Part shown: piece by piece, positions 40,762 through 52,000 of the stretch | Position numbering within the stretch: position 1 is the stretch's first letter | How the letters are laid out: the number at the start of each line of letters is the position of its first letter | Assembly: GCF_000372725.1 (NCBI RefSeq) | Contig: NW_005201092.1 | Coordinates: forward strand, 658,698-722,697 | DNA from: Emiliania huxleyi CCMP1516 | Lineage: Eukaryota; Haptophyta; Isochrysidales; Noelaerhabdaceae | Direction: 5' to 3' | Length of the DNA stretch: 64,000 bases | Notes under the pieces: generated by a model | What the model was told of the DNA's origin: nothing | What the model saw: only the letters and a program-made list of their open reading frames with translations | The model's database searches: none | Made by a program: the position numbers and the translations under genes

Positions 40762-42591
40762 ATGCACGCTCACGCCTCGTGGTACGCGCTCCAGCTGTCA
40801 GCAGTGCTGCTGTGGTGGGCCTTGATCAAGAGGATGACCGGCAAACATCTCTACTCGCTCTGCTCCTCGAGCGTCATCACCCGTCCGTCGTGGCTTTCGC
40901 GAGAAGCTCTCACTCTCCTCGTCTCGCACAAACGCCAAATCTTCCTCGCGCTTCCGGCGGCTCTGGCGGCCGGCGCGTTCGCAGGCCAGCACGCGCTGGT
41001 TCGTCTGCTCGTTGCGCTGGTCGTCTCGCTTTATCACCTGTCCGAGAGCAGCCACACGAACCGGCACGGCGAGTATCCGGTGCTGTACACGGCGTGGGCA
41101 ATGGTCCTGCCGGCCAGCTTCGCGCACGCTGCGAGCATGGGCGTCGCCATTCACTTTGTCCTCTCCTGCGGCATCGCAAAGTGCATGGTCGGCGGACCGC
41201 GCGCTTGGGTGTTTGGCGGAACGATGCGAACCTATTTGGAGGTGTATGGCCAGTCAACGTCGAGCAAGCCGCTCGTGCGCGGCCTGAACAGGTTGCTGGC
41301 GCGCCGCGCGAGTACGATGATCGGTGCCAGCACGCTCCTCCTCGAGTGCGTCGCAGTGCCACTCACGCTTCTGCTGCCGGGTGCACGCTTCCTGCTCGGC
41401 GCGCCGCCGCCCCGCCCCCGATGCATGCCCCTCTCTTGCCGTCAGAAGAGTGCGCGCGTCCGGACAGGCGTGTGGGGGATGGTCGGGCTCCACGTCGGGA
41501 TCGCGCTCGCCATGTCGCTCAACGTCGGGCTGGTCTTCCCGACGACTCTGCCGACGTGCAAGTCTCATCTCGGCCAACCTCCTGCCACCTTCGATGCGTT
41601 AGGTCTTCCTGACGACTCTGCCGACGTACGTGCACGGCTTCTCCTGCGACGCGCGCGTCGGGTCGGCCGAGTGGCGTGCCTCGCCGCGCGCGGCACAAGC
41701 GCGGAAGGTCCTCGGTTTGATGCGTGGAGGGATGGGCTCGAAGGTGGCTCGCCGCCGCGGTGGCGCTGCTGCCGAGTGCGCTGGCGGTGGCGCGAGGGCG
41801 GCAGCTCGCCGAGGACTGGCCGTGCACGCCGTGCTCGCTCTTCATGTGGTCCGGCGCACAGGCGCGCAGCCTTGAATGACTCCTTTCACGCTTAGCTGCT
41901 GGTGGTGAGCTGTCACTTGCCCGGCCGAAAGTATGAGCCACTACCACCTGTTGTTGTCACGTGCAGGCGGAGAGGATCGCACGGCTCACGATGACGGGCC
42001 GGACGCGCCTCGTCCTCGCCACGCGGGAGGCGGCGCAGCAGGACCTCGTCGGGACTCGTGTCCTACACCACGGCGGCGCGGGCGCCTAGATGCCCTGCTA
42101 GATGCCCGAGGTTCGACCCACATCTCCCCAGACCTCGGAGCCCAGATGCGTAGCACGCGTGTCTTCCGACTGGCACTCTAGAGGACACGTATTCAGCTGA
42201 GCCTATTCGAGCCGGTATCTACCATGGCGCAGGCTCGGGCGCCTTTGGAGCGAAGGACGCGCCCGCCGGCCACGCCGTGCACGACTCGATCCTGCGTGCC
42301 ACCGGCTTCACGCTGCTCCACGACAACCTCGTGGACGCCTTCGACCTGCCGGCAGACGCAGCGGCTCGCGGAGCCGACGGCGGCGCGGCGCCCGCGGCGA
42401 AAGACGCGGCCGCTCGAGAGGCGGCGGAGCTGGAGATGATGCGGCGGCTGCTGATGCGGCTGGAGCGGTGGCTTGCGCGCGAGCGTAGGCTCCTCGAGGC
42501 GTCGAGCGCGAGGCCGCTCGAGCGGGCGTATTTTGTATTGTTGGATGGCGACAAGACGAGAGTCGCAAAGGTCCTGGCCGACGCCGCGTGA
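40762..42591 (+). CDS. Multi-pass membrane protein, six exons
   Basis: Exons are 40762-41398, 41468-41532, 41603-41670, 41744-41861, 41967-42081 and 42233-42591; every phase fits and the product is 453 residues. It has about six hydrophobic segments (WYALQLSAVLLWWALI, ALPAALAAGAFAG, AWAMVLPASFAHAASMGVAI, STLLLECVAVPLTLLL, GLHVGIALAMSLNVGLVF, WLAAAVALLPSALAV), a conserved-looking SSHTNRHGEYPVLY and a Cys pair (DWPCTPCSLFMW). The soluble C-terminal part has TMTGRTRLVLATREAA. It faintly recalls HTTM/gamma-carboxylase-like membrane proteins, but I do not assign it. Introns are 69, 70, 73, 105 and 151 nt. The one at 41533 begins with about 25 bases of the downstream exon almost unchanged; the one at 41671 is also a clear echo. 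Confidence 0.82.
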
Positions 42592-42832
42592 GCGAGAGAG
42601 TAGAGAGAGCGAGGGGGGAGAGGGCGGTAGTGTGAGAGCGACGCCCGACGCGAAGAGCGGAGTTGACGAGAGAGGCGTTTGTGAAGAAAATGGTTGCGCA
42701 AACCTGAAACAAACATCGGGCGTGTCAACCGTCGCCATTGTCGAAGTTTTCGAACGGACAAAAACGTCGGCTTGTCGTTCGGGACTGCGGTCCCACCGCT
42801 CCAACGCCAAGCGCTGTCCCGGAGGTTGCTGC

Positions 42833-44119
42833 ATGAACACGCCCCCAGGAACCACCGCCGCCGCCGTCGCGGTGGTCGATGCCAAACCGGCTCCCCTGAA
42901 ACGGAGCTCCTCCTCATGGTGGTCGCCGGAAGAGGATGAGGAGCTCCGTCGTCTCGTCGAGGTGCATGGCGCCCACCATTGGTCGACGATCGCCTCTCAG
43001 CTGCCAGGCCGGATTGGCAAGCAGTGCCGCGAGCGGTGGGCCAATCACCTCTGCCCCGGCGTCAGAAAGGCCGAATGGACCGAAGAGGAGGATCGGCTGA
43101 TCTTCGAGGGCGTCTCAGAGCTGGGGCACAAGTGGAGCGAGATTGCGAAACGAGTCCCAGGCCGTACCGACAACGCCATCAAGAACCGATTCAACTCGCG
43201 TCAGCGGAAGGAGAAGCGGAGAGAGCTCCGAGAGGCTGCGGGTAAGCCATGCCTGAAGCGACGCAAATCGGGCGAGCGCGGCGAGGAGATGGCGAGGGAG
43301 ACCGGGGAGGCAGCCAGCGAGCCAGAGGCCGAAGGCTCGCCTCCCTCGAGGCAGCTGCAGGGTGCGCAGCGCCGACGGATCATAACACTGGCGAAGCAGC
43401 TCGCGGAGCACGGCGCCAGCGCATCCGCCAGCACCGCCTCGCCCTCCTCGTCCGGCGACGAGGACGTGCAGGACCGCCTCATCCTCCGGCTCATGGACGA
43501 GACGATGGCGTTTGGCGAGGTGCCGGCCGAGTCGCCGCCAAAGAAGGGACCGGCGGCGGCGCAACTTCGCGCGCTCGACCTCGAGCGCGATCTCGCGGAC
43601 CTGATCGTAGCACCAGAGGCCGCCGCCGACTCTCCAACCACAGGGCGGCGCGGGGGGAACGCGAGAGAGAGGCGGCGGCTCGAGATTGACGCCCACGGCC
43701 TCGGCGCCGCTGGCGGAGGCGCACAGCGGCGCCCCCTCAGGCCTACGGCGAGAGGGGCGGCTAGTGTCGACGGCGCATCCCGGTCTCGCCGGGTAGCCGC
43801 CAATCGTTGTCGCGATAGCGCATGCGGGGCGGCCGCGAAAGGCCCAGCCAAGCCCGGCCTGTCCCTGCATATCGACGTCCCCAAGATCGAGGACGCGTCG
43901 CCCAGCTGCAGCCCAAACCTCACGGGTGAAGTGATGCTTGTGGACGGCTGCGCCGTGCCCATCACGCCGCCGCTCTCGGCGGGCTATTTGTCGCAGGCCT
44001 CGTCGGACTGGCTAGCCACCTACTCATCCGAGCTGCCGACGCACGAGAGCTCGGAGCCGCCGCCGACGCCGCTCTGCTCGGCGCTGATTGACACCTTTAT
44101 ACCGCCGCCCGCAAGTTGA
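42833..44119 (+). CDS. R2R3-type Myb transcription factor
   Basis: A single exon of 428 residues. R2 spans 28-74 (WWSPEEDEELRRLVEVHG, HHWSTIASQLPGRIGKQ, CRERWANHL) and R3 78-125 (EWTEEEDRLIFEGVSELG, GRTDNAIKNRFNS). Both have the Trp spacing of c-Myb-like DNA-binding repeats. A basic stretch (RQRKEKRREL) follows as a likely nuclear signal. The remainder is low complexity, with a Ser-rich acidic patch and a C-terminal Pro/Ser stretch that may activate transcription. Upstream reading is open but without Myb content, so I take the ATG at 42833. Confidence 0.9.
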   Translation: MNTPPGTTAAAVAVVDAKPAPLKRSSSSWWSPEEDEELRRLVEVHGAHHWSTIASQLPGRIGKQCRERWANHLCPGVRKAEWTEEEDRLIFEGVSELGHKWSEIAKRVPGRTDNAIKNRFNSRQRKEKRRELREAAGKPCLKRRKSGERGEEMARETGEAASEPEAEGSPPSRQLQGAQRRRIITLAKQLAEHGASASASTASPSSSGDEDVQDRLILRLMDETMAFGEVPAESPPKKGPAAAQLRALDLERDLADLIVAPEAAADSPTTGRRGGNARERRRLEIDAHGLGAAGGGAQRRPLRPTARGAASVDGASRSRRVAANRCRDSACGAAAKGPAKPGLSLHIDVPKIEDASPSCSPNLTGEVMLVDGCAVPITPPLSAGYLSQASSDWLATYSSELPTHESSEPPPTPLCSALIDTFIPPPAS

Positions 44120-44419
44120 GACGGCGATACGGGGGATCCGCTCTCTGGCGCGTGTGGGCCGTGCAAAAGTCTTGTTGATAGCGGCCATGCGTCTGCAAGA
44201 GACGGCGCAGCAGATTTAGATTTTATCAGAGAGAGCGCGCAAACCCGTACACCAAACCCCACACAGGGGTACCGACCCACATTTCCGTATCCCTGGCGCA
44301 ACTGTACTCCATAATGTAAAACCCACAATGATCATGCTCAAACCTACATGCTACAAGCTCACGATCTCTCCACACGCTTGCCGGGCGGGGCATGGCATTG
44401 CTGCGCCGCGCTCGGGCGC

Positions 44420-45553
44420 TCAAACCATAGTCGACTCTACAGTCGACTGCACCCTCTGCGCACCGGACGCGCGTTTGCTGAGCGCCACGCCGCCTCTCGA
44501 TGACATGATGTCGCGCAACTGCAGCTCACTGTCTCCCGACTTGCTCGCGCCATCCTTAGAGCCATCCTCGAGCTTCGCGGCGGCATGCATCTCGATCCGG
44601 AGCTCGATGACGCCGTGAGCCACCAGCGTGCAGAAGAGCACCAAGCAGCCGATGATCGTGGAGGTGGCGGGCACCTCGCGAAACGCCCAGTAGCAGAACA
44701 ACGGGCCGAGAGGTATTTCGAGGAGCATCATCATGGCCACCTCAGCGGACGTAATGTCTTCCGAGGCGAGACCCATCGCGATGTCGTAGTACGCCTCGAG
44801 GATGGCGTCGACCAAGGTGGCGAGCACGAAGGTGCTCGAGAGTCCAATGCCGCCCTCCTCGCCTTTGCTGACGAGGATCGCTATCGCGGCGGGCGCGGCA
44901 ACCAGTGAGGCGCCGAGCGAGCCGAGAGCCGGCGCGATGCTCAGCGGCGCCTCGGGGTCGGACATCGAGCTCGCGCGATAGGCGACGAGGTAGGACGCGA
45001 GCGAGACGCCGACAAGCAAAGCGACGACGTCGCCAAAGCGCGTGCGCGGTATCGCGCCCTCCGCCGCCGGCATCTCCGCCTCCACCTCGCCGCTCATTGC
45101 GAGCGGCGCGAAAGCCAAGAAGACCGCAGAGAGAGCCACGGCCATCGCGACGAGAGTGTGGGGCTGCGCCGTGTCGCCGAGAAAGTAGCGACCCATGCCC
45201 AAGGCCCACACCGGCTGCAAGTTGAAGAGCATGATCGCATTAGCGGCCGTGGTCGTCATGAAGCACGTGGTGAGGCCGAGCTGGCAGATGAGCATAAAGA
45301 TTGATGGCAAAAGCAGCGCGCGCCAGCTCTGCTTCACCTGCGAGAGTAGAATTGCCGGGCTTCCCGCTTGCACGACGCTGTAGCCCACCTGTATGAAACC
45401 CATGACGGAGTACTTGAGAAACAGGATCAGTGGAATCGTCTCCCACACGGCGCTGCACGGCGAGTAGAGGAGCATGAAATGCAGCAGCATCGAGTCGGGC
45501 GAGACGGTGAGCACGGCAGCGAGTGCGTACAGCCACCCACGTGCGCGCGACAT
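44420..45553 (-). CDS. DMT-superfamily transporter (EamA or nucleotide-sugar type)
   Basis: A single exon of 377 residues. About ten hydrophobic segments, including SVMGFIQVGYSVVQAG, LLLPSIFMLICQLGLTTCFM, VAMAVALSAVFLAFAPLAM and IIGCLVLFCTLVAHGVIEL. ANAIMLFNLQPVWALGMGRY near TM4 is typical of the family, where two five-helix halves exchange metabolites. A hydrophilic loop (about 165-180) separates the halves and the C-terminal tail is cytosolic and Ser-rich. Substrate and membrane unknown; plastid-envelope and Golgi members both look like this. Confidence 0.85.
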   Translation of the reverse strand: MSRARGWLYALAAVLTVSPDSMLLHFMLLYSPCSAVWETIPLILFLKYSVMGFIQVGYSVVQAGSPAILLSQVKQSWRALLLPSIFMLICQLGLTTCFMTTTAANAIMLFNLQPVWALGMGRYFLGDTAQPHTLVAMAVALSAVFLAFAPLAMSGEVEAEMPAAEGAIPRTRFGDVVALLVGVSLASYLVAYRASSMSDPEAPLSIAPALGSLGASLVAAPAAIAILVSKGEEGGIGLSSTFVLATLVDAILEAYYDIAMGLASEDITSAEVAMMMLLEIPLGPLFCYWAFREVPATSTIIGCLVLFCTLVAHGVIELRIEMHAAAKLEDGSKDGASKSGDSELQLRDIMSSRGGVALSKRASGAQRVQSTVESTMV

Positions 45554-47923
45554 GGCTGGCTCTTTCGCGGAAGCTGTCGTTCGTCACCGCGTCGAGGATG
45601 CTGTCGCGAACGCTGTTCGCGGTCCCGACGTCGCGTGCGTGCCGAGGGATTGTCAGAGACGACTTGACGTACGTCCGCCGATCTGCTTCTCGAGGTTCTC
45701 GAGGTGGATATCCTTTGGCCGCGTTGGGTAGCGAGGATTGGTGTGACGCGATCCACGCAGGCGTGTTTTCTGGCGGCCGACCGTCAGTGCACGGAGTTGC
45801 CCCTTCTCCGACTGCCCCGGCTAGTTCCCGGATTTCGCGGGAGTGACCCCATGCGTCGTCAAACCCGAGACCTAGCGCGGATGGGTTGGAGGGGGGCTCG
45901 CTCGTCGCTGCAGGGAAGGGCGGTGTAAGAAGCCGATCCCCGTAGTCCGCCCCACTCCTCCCCATCGGGCCGCATAAGCGGCCACGCCTCGCAGATTCGT
46001 TTCTCGCGCCTGGGTCAGGCGCGGGGCATCCCCCGGGTCGCTCGACCAGCGATCCGAAGAGTGGCCGCTATGAGAGGGAAAGAGCGGGGCCCTCGGGGTA
46101 CGCCTCTGTCCGCGGCCCCCTCCGAGGGGGGAAGGGAATTGCGGGGTCTCCACGGGCGCCTCAGTTTGGCCCTCCCGAGGGGGGGGGGGAGCAAGGGGGT
46201 GAGGGGGTCGGGGCGGTGGGGAGGGCTCTCGTCTCTCGATTTCGTGAGGCTAATACTTGCCTTTCGGGGAGGGGCCTCGGGACGGCGAGCGCAGTGGCGC
46301 CCGCTCGACTTCTTCCCCTCCTCCCTCGAGGCAGCGAGTAGGCAGCGAGTAGTGAGGGTGGGGGGGCCTCGGTTGGAAGGCGAGCGCGGTTGCGCGCGCC
46401 CTACGTCTTCCCCTCCACCCTCGAGAGTACCTATACGCTAGACAGCGTAGGGCGGTGGCCAGTGCGCGGGCGAGGGGAGGGGGCGGGGCGGGTCGGGCGG
46501 GCGGGCGGGGAGGAGGGGAGGGGAGGGGAGGCTTAGCCATCAGCTGCTGTCGAGCCGAGTCGGCGGTAGCCGCCGCAGCTGCGCCGCCTCCCGTCGCGCC
46601 GCGGTCGCTGCTCCCTCAGCGCCGTCTCCGCGTCGTCACCCGCCGCAGCCTCTCCTCCGCCGCCGCCGCCCGCTCCCGAGAGTGTGGCGGCGGTGTGAGT
46701 GGTATAGTGCAAGGGAGGCGTGTGTGTGTGTCTGCCGCAGATCGCTGCCGTTGTCTGCGCCGCGATCCGCCGCCGCGCCGCCGCGCCGCCGCCGCCAGCG
46801 CGCTCACCGCCGCCTCGTAGACGACACCTCTCGCGCTCAAAGAGCCGCGCAGCGGGCCGCGAGGTTGAGGTCAAATTGCAGCACAGGATGTCGAGGTCAT
46901 GAAACACTAGATTTTGAGCTTGCCACGCAGGCCGCAGCGCTGGCGGCAGTTCCACGCTTCATAGAGTGGATCGTTGACGGCTTCGCCAACCTGGGCTCTG
47001 GCGGCAGCACCTCCACCCCGATGGACGCTAGACGCGCTGTCCTCTCTCACATTGGGCTAAACCCCACCTGGCTTCCTCCCGCTAAATACAAAGGCCGGGA
47101 CACAAGTTCTCTCTTGCACCTCGAAGCGCAGAAAGGCTGCCAACCTCCTCTCCCATCTGGCGCTTGCGTCGGGCAGCGTGGGCGCGGCATCCGGGACGGA
47201 TGCGGGCCCTTCTCTCGCGGGATCGCTGGGAGCCGCTCGGCTCCCCACGCGCCGCCGAGCTGCGATGGCGCCACCGCAACGGCTGCCCCTCCTCGGCTCC
47301 CGCCCCGGGGCTGCCGAAATAGGTGCCCCGAGCCACCGTTTGCAACATCCGCGCGGAACGGCGGTGCTGCCGACGCCCCCCCGACCGGCAAACACCACCA
47401 GAAGGGCGGTGGTGAAAGCAGCACCTCAGAGATGTCGTCGTCGTCGCGCAGTTCCCTTAAGTGACGTTCGGCGGCCGGCGGCGGCTGGCGCCAACAATCC
47501 GGATTTTCGTCTCTCGACGCGAAGATATGGTCCCGAGTCTCACTACTCGCCCCTCCATCCTGTAGGTCCGGACCTTGCCTGCTCAGTAGCCGCGATGAAT
47601 CGTCGCCCTCATCGTCCGCGGTCATCCTTTCAGCCTCAAACGGGCCAAACGACTGTCTCGCCATCACCCATCTCGCCTCTCGCGGTCGCGTCACACCTTC
47701 CCTCGTGCCGCGAGTAGGCGCGTGAGTGATGGCCCTGCCGCCAGGTACACGGCTACACCTCGGGACGCCGTGCTGAGACGGGTAGAGCCGCCCCACGGGA
47801 GCGAAAGCCGCCTCGCGCGCCTCAGCCCGCCGGGCCCCTCGGCGGCCAGTGTGGGGTGGATACGGCGGTGATAAACCCCTCTGACAGCAGCGCCTCACGG
47901 CGTGGGCTGCGAGGTCACTCGGG
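45554..47923. other. Gene-poor region with ambiguous open frames
   Basis: Frames are open on both strands at 46900-47460 (plus: LATQAAALAAVPRFIEWIVD; minus: SETRDHIFASRDEN), and I cannot tell which, if any, is real. A G-rich tract lies at 46479-46531 (possible quadruplex). G-runs at 46188 and 46355 and a CCG-rich segment at 46765-46800 are also present. Confidence 0.4.
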
Positions 47924-49492
47924 GTGACCCAGGGGGCGGCGGGGGAGCAATCTCCCGCCGGAGCAGCGGGTGATATTCCCGCTACTCGCTCGAGTTTGAG
48001 GTGCGCCGCGCCTCGCCTGTGCTGCCTTCCCGGCCGCCCCAGCCGCCCTCATCGTTCCTCATCCCCTCCCCCACCCCCTCCCCCTCAGGCTAGGCCCTCG
48101 CCGCCGCCGCCGCCGCCGTCTCCGCCAGAGCCGCCGCCGTTTCCCTCCCCCCCACCCCCTCCGACGCCGTCGCCTCCGCTGCTCCCGCCACCACCGCCGG
48201 CCGCCTCAGCTCTCCCTCGCCCACCTCCCACACACCACCAACGCCCTCCGCGCGTCCCCGCACGCCGCCTCCGCGCCCCCACGCCCCCACGACGACCTCC
48301 CGCCCCGCCCTCCCCGCGTCTCAGACCCTTGGCCGTGCTCCGCTCGGGGCGACTCGGCGCCGCCATCGCGAGCACGCCGCCCTCGCCCCCGCCACCTTCC
48401 CCCCCGCCGCCATCCCCACCGCCGCCGTCGCCGCCGCCCCCGTCACCGCCACCGCCCTCGCCGCCCCCTCCGTTGCCACCGCCGCCGTCGCCCCCTCCGC
48501 CTTCCCCGCCTCCTCCATCGCCTCCGCCGCCGAGCCCTCCGCCACAAAGCCCGCCCCCGCCCTCACCCCCTCCTCCCTCGCCGCCTCCGCCATCGCCGCC
48601 GCCTCCCTCTCCGCCGCCGCCCTCACCGCCCCCTCCGTCGCCGCCGCCGCCATCACCGCCGCCGCCATCGCCACCACCTCCCTCGCCACCACCGCCCTCC
48701 CCGCCGCCGCCAAGCCCGCCTCCGCCGTCGCCGCCGCCGCCATCGCCGCCGCCACCATCCCCGCCGCCGCCCAGCCCTCCGCCACCATCACCACCACCGC
48801 CCAGCCCTCCGCCCCCAAGCCCGCCCCCGCCATCGCCGCCGCCCCCCTCGCCACCGCCGCCCTCGCCGCCACCCCCGTCACCACCGCCTCCGAGCCCGCC
48901 TCCGCCCTCGCCTCCGCCGCCCTCGCCACCACCCCCGTCTCCGCCACCGCCGAGGCCTCCCCCGCCCTCTCCTCCTCCGCCCTCACCGCCGCCGTCCTCG
49001 CCGCCGCCGCCCTCGCCGCCGCCACCCAAGTCCGCCGCCACCGTCACCCCCGCCTCCGTCGCCGCCACCTCCCTCACCGCCATTGCCCAGCCCGCCGCCG
49101 CCATCTCCCCCACCGCCCTCACCGCCACGCTGCCAGCGCAGCCGCCGGGCGACGCGACAGCGGCTAGCGGCCGGGAGAGCCTCTCCAGTGCGGGCTGGGG
49201 GCGGCGGCGGCACTCTGCGGGTGGCGGGCGAGCTGCTGGCTGGCCGGCGGCGCGTCTCGACTCAAATTATGGGCCGCCTCTCGGGCGTGCGGCCAGGGGC
49301 CCGTGTGGCGCGAGGAGAGGGCGGCGCGCTCGGCGCGCTGGCGGCGGTGAAGCCTCTCAGAGTGGGCGCTGGCTGGCCGAGGGCGTCGGGCGGGTGTGGG
49401 GCGGCACTCGGGCCGCCGGACGGGCCGTGGTGGCCCGTGTGGCGTTCGTGAGGGACTGTTTGGGCGCCCCGGCAGCCTCCCCGCCTGCGTGA
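47924..49492 (+). CDS. Pro-Ser-rich extensin or pherophorin-like frame
   Basis: The frame holds about 220 residues of SPPPPSPPPP repeat (48385-49030), a composition seen in hydroxyproline-rich cell-wall glycoproteins of algae. The Ser codons vary (TCG, TCA, TCC, AGC), which suggests selection on protein sequence rather than simple DNA expansion. Ends are unclear: no signal peptide is visible at the start, and the 3' part (about 49130-49490) has no recognisable domain. It may be one exon of a larger gene. The antisense polyglycine frame is taken as a shadow. Confidence 0.45.
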   Translation: MTQGAAGEQSPAGAAGDIPATRSSLRCAAPRLCCLPGRPSRPHRSSSPPPPPPPQARPSPPPPPPSPPEPPPFPSPPPPPTPSPPLLPPPPPAASALPRPPPTHHQRPPRVPARRLRAPTPPRRPPAPPSPRLRPLAVLRSGRLGAAIASTPPSPPPPSPPPPSPPPPSPPPPSPPPPSPPPPLPPPPSPPPPSPPPPSPPPPSPPPQSPPPPSPPPPSPPPPSPPPPSPPPPSPPPPSPPPPSPPPPSPPPPSPPPPSPPPPSPPPPSPPPPSPPPPSPPPPSPPPPSPPPPSPPPPSPPPPSPPPPSPPPPSPPPPSPPPPSPPPPSPPPPSPPPPSPPPPRPPPPSPPPPSPPPSSPPPPSPPPPKSAATVTPASVAATSLTAIAQPAAAISPTALTATLPAQPPGDATAASGRESLSSAGWGRRRHSAGGGRAAGWPAARLDSNYGPPLGRAARGPCGARRGRRARRAGGGEASQSGRWLAEGVGRVWGGTRAAGRAVVARVAFVRDCLGAPAASPPA

Positions 49493-51313
49493 CCAGGGCC
49501 GGTTTGGCAGCGGTTTGGGCTGTGTGTGGGCTGGTCGCGGTAGGGGATATAGTGCTTGTTTATGGTCCCACTCACTACTCCCGGCCAACGGGGCCTCGCG
49601 GGGCGTCCTCGTTTGCAGTAAAAGGCCTCTGCCATCGCTCAGAGTCCCAAACCATGTGATCCTCCGCGCCGCCGCGCCCGAGTAGTCTGCCTGATGCGAT
49701 GTCGTCGGGGAGGGCGTCGTCGCGGGCGCCAACGTCGTCATGCGAGCCCCTACGGCTGTCCAAGGGCACGTCTGGGTGACCAGGGGCGGGGGTCGAGCCG
49801 TGAGTGCTCCGCCGGGGCGAGCTTCTGGGTCCATGGGACCGCTGCCGGACCCGTCCGAGAGCCTCTCCGGACACGTTCGCTCGACGGCCTAGTTGGCGGC
49901 CGATGTTCGACGACTAAAGCTCCGGACGCCGCGGCCAAAGGTCCGCCCACGGCCCCAGGGCTCGTGGTGGGTGTGGGGTGTGCCTCACGAGGCGGAGAGG
50001 CCGCGTGAACTCCCGTAGAAGCTCGCGAAGTGCGGATTTGGAGCGCCGCGCCGGACCTCCGCCGGGGCCCGCCGGGACGCCGTATGGGCCTCGGGGTGCC
50101 CGATAAGCTTAGAGGTGCGGTTTTTTTTGCTTGTGTCTATCGGTTCATGTCATGGACCGGCCCTGGGAAGCCTTTGACCGCGCGCGGAGGGTGTTACGGG
50201 GCCGTGATGATTTAGCGGGAGGGAAATCGGCCGATTTGCCCAGTGTGTCGGGCGGTGTGTGTCGTAGGGTACTGCTGCTATAACTGGTTAAGAGTCTCAT
50301 GTGCTTGCGCGCGTACGCACATGGGGCGCACGACGGATCATTCCGCGCCTGTGGGAGCGCTGGCCGTGCACGGCCGCACATGGGGTCGGTGTGTGTGCGC
50401 TCGCGAGAGATGGGGGTGTGTTCTTGACTCTCGCTCCGGGTGCCTCGAGCGAGAGAGGAGGGCGAGACGCCGCGCTGGGTATTAATCAGAGTGTTAGTCA
50501 AATAATCCTCGCACACCACGACTCGCGCATAAACCACGACTCGACCCACAGGGAGAGTGCGTGCGCTGCGACGGACCCAGCCGGCACCGGCAGTGCGGAC
50601 ACAGTGCGAGTTGCGATGACTACCGACGCACAAGCACACCACGCGACGTAGTCTGCAACACCGCGCGGCTGGACACCACACACTTCACCGGTAGGACTCA
50701 CTGGGTCGGACACGCGCGCCGTGCAGCGGCAACCGAAGATACCGAGAAGCCCCGCCCGAAGCTCCGAACCATGTGCTGTGGTCGCTGCCACGCCAACCGC
50801 GCGGCCGGCCCGGGCGCAAGCCGTGACGACTGATCGCGGCGGCAGCGCCGCGCGCCCTCGTGCCGCGGTGCGCGCCGCTCGCGCCGCGCCAAGGGAGGTC
50901 TTCAGCCTGCGGCGCGCTCACCCGCAGCGCTGCCGGGCGTGCCCATCAAAATGCGCCGCCTCTGGACGTGTCTCTGCCGCCTCCAAGGCGACCGACGCCA
51001 CGAGTGATAAGCGCGACGCCACCGTGAGACGTCTGGACGGCTCGCTGCGACCTCAAGGCCAGCCTCGCCGCCCGCCGTGAGCGCCAAAAAACGTCAACCG
51101 CGCAACCGCGCAACCGAGAGAGAGCCGCCGAGACGCTTCAGCGATCCGCCAGGAGCCGGGCCGAGGCCTGTCCGAAGCCGCATGCCGCTCGAGTCGGTCG
51201 TCCGGAGCACCCTGGGAGGCGCCCGTCGAAGCAAAGCTGTGCTGGGGACACGGCCGGATCAGCCTCGTAACAGGGACAGGCACACCAATTTCCTCTTTCC
51301 AGCCACCCACTCC
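49493..51313. other. Intergenic region
   Basis: I see no supported gene or strong repeat. Short frames on both strands lack domain-like content. Confidence 0.4.
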
Positions 51314-52000
51314 TCAGCGGGCCCGCGTCGAGCCATTCTTCTGGCCCTTCTTGCTGGAGGAGTTGCGCGGTCCCTTGGGCTTGCCCATCTGGCCAGAGCC
51401 CTTGCCGCCGCCCAGCCCGAGCTGCTCCATGGCCGCGGCGTGCTTCACCTCATCAACGCAGCACGTTCCCCTGCGCACGTGCTTGTTGCGCCCGTCCCTG
51501 CTCCCGAACGTCTTGAAGCAGAGTGGGCACCCACAGGGCCCCTGCTGGTTGGCTGCCTCGCGGTGCCGCTTTGCCCGCTTTGCAGCCTTGGTGGGTCCAC
51601 CCTGCGCCGCAGCCTCGGCCTCGCGGTTCTCCGCCGCTCGGCGCGTGCCCTCGCGTTGGCCCTCGATGCCGCGATCGGCCGCCTCGACCTCCTCGGTGGA
51701 GAGGAAGCCGCGGGAGCGGGCGGCGACCTGCACCGCCGTCAGGTCCGCCTTGCTCTCGCTGCGGATGCTTTTGACGATGGCGCGGCTGGCGTTGGAGGTG
51801 GTGCCCAGGACGTGGCCCTTCCACCACCGCGCACCCTCCTCCGAGAACGACTCGCCCGGCAACGCGATGAAGTCGAGAACAGGCCCTCGACTTGCTGTGT
51901 GTCGATTGACAGCCGAGAGGCGCGCCGTTGCGGCAGAAATGCATGCCAGGCCCTCGAGCGCAGTATTCCAGCGCCAGACGCCAGTCTCTTGAACCGCCAT
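51314..52000 (-). CDS. Zinc-finger protein, unknown
   Basis: A single frame of 228 residues from the ATG at 52000. N-terminal half: ALPGESFSEEGARWWKGHVL and a helical charged region (EVEAADRGIEGQREGTRRAA). A single finger-like motif C-x2-C-x12-H-x5-C lies about residues 158-180 (CPLCFKTFGS at its start). The tail is Gly-, Ser- and Lys-rich and basic (KGQKNGSTRAR). Possibly nucleic-acid binding. Composition is consistent with a real gene; the last ligand is Cys instead of His, as in C2HC fingers. Confidence 0.6.
   Translation of the reverse strand: MAVQETGVWRWNTALEGLACISAATARLSAVNRHTASRGPVLDFIALPGESFSEEGARWWKGHVLGTTSNASRAIVKSIRSESKADLTAVQVAARSRGFLSTEEVEAADRGIEGQREGTRRAAENREAEAAAQGGPTKAAKRAKRHREAANQQGPCGCPLCFKTFGSRDGRNKHVRRGTCCVDEVKHAAAMEQLGLGGGKGSGQMGKPKGPRNSSSKKGQKNGSTRAR

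Noticed and set aside
46682..47898. Protein gene on either strand
   Set aside because: Frames are open on both strands and neither shows a recognisable domain or clear start.
48085..49128. Minus-strand polyglycine frame (GGGGDGGGGEGG)
   Set aside because: Antisense shadow of the Pro-Ser repeat; varied Ser codons favour the plus strand.
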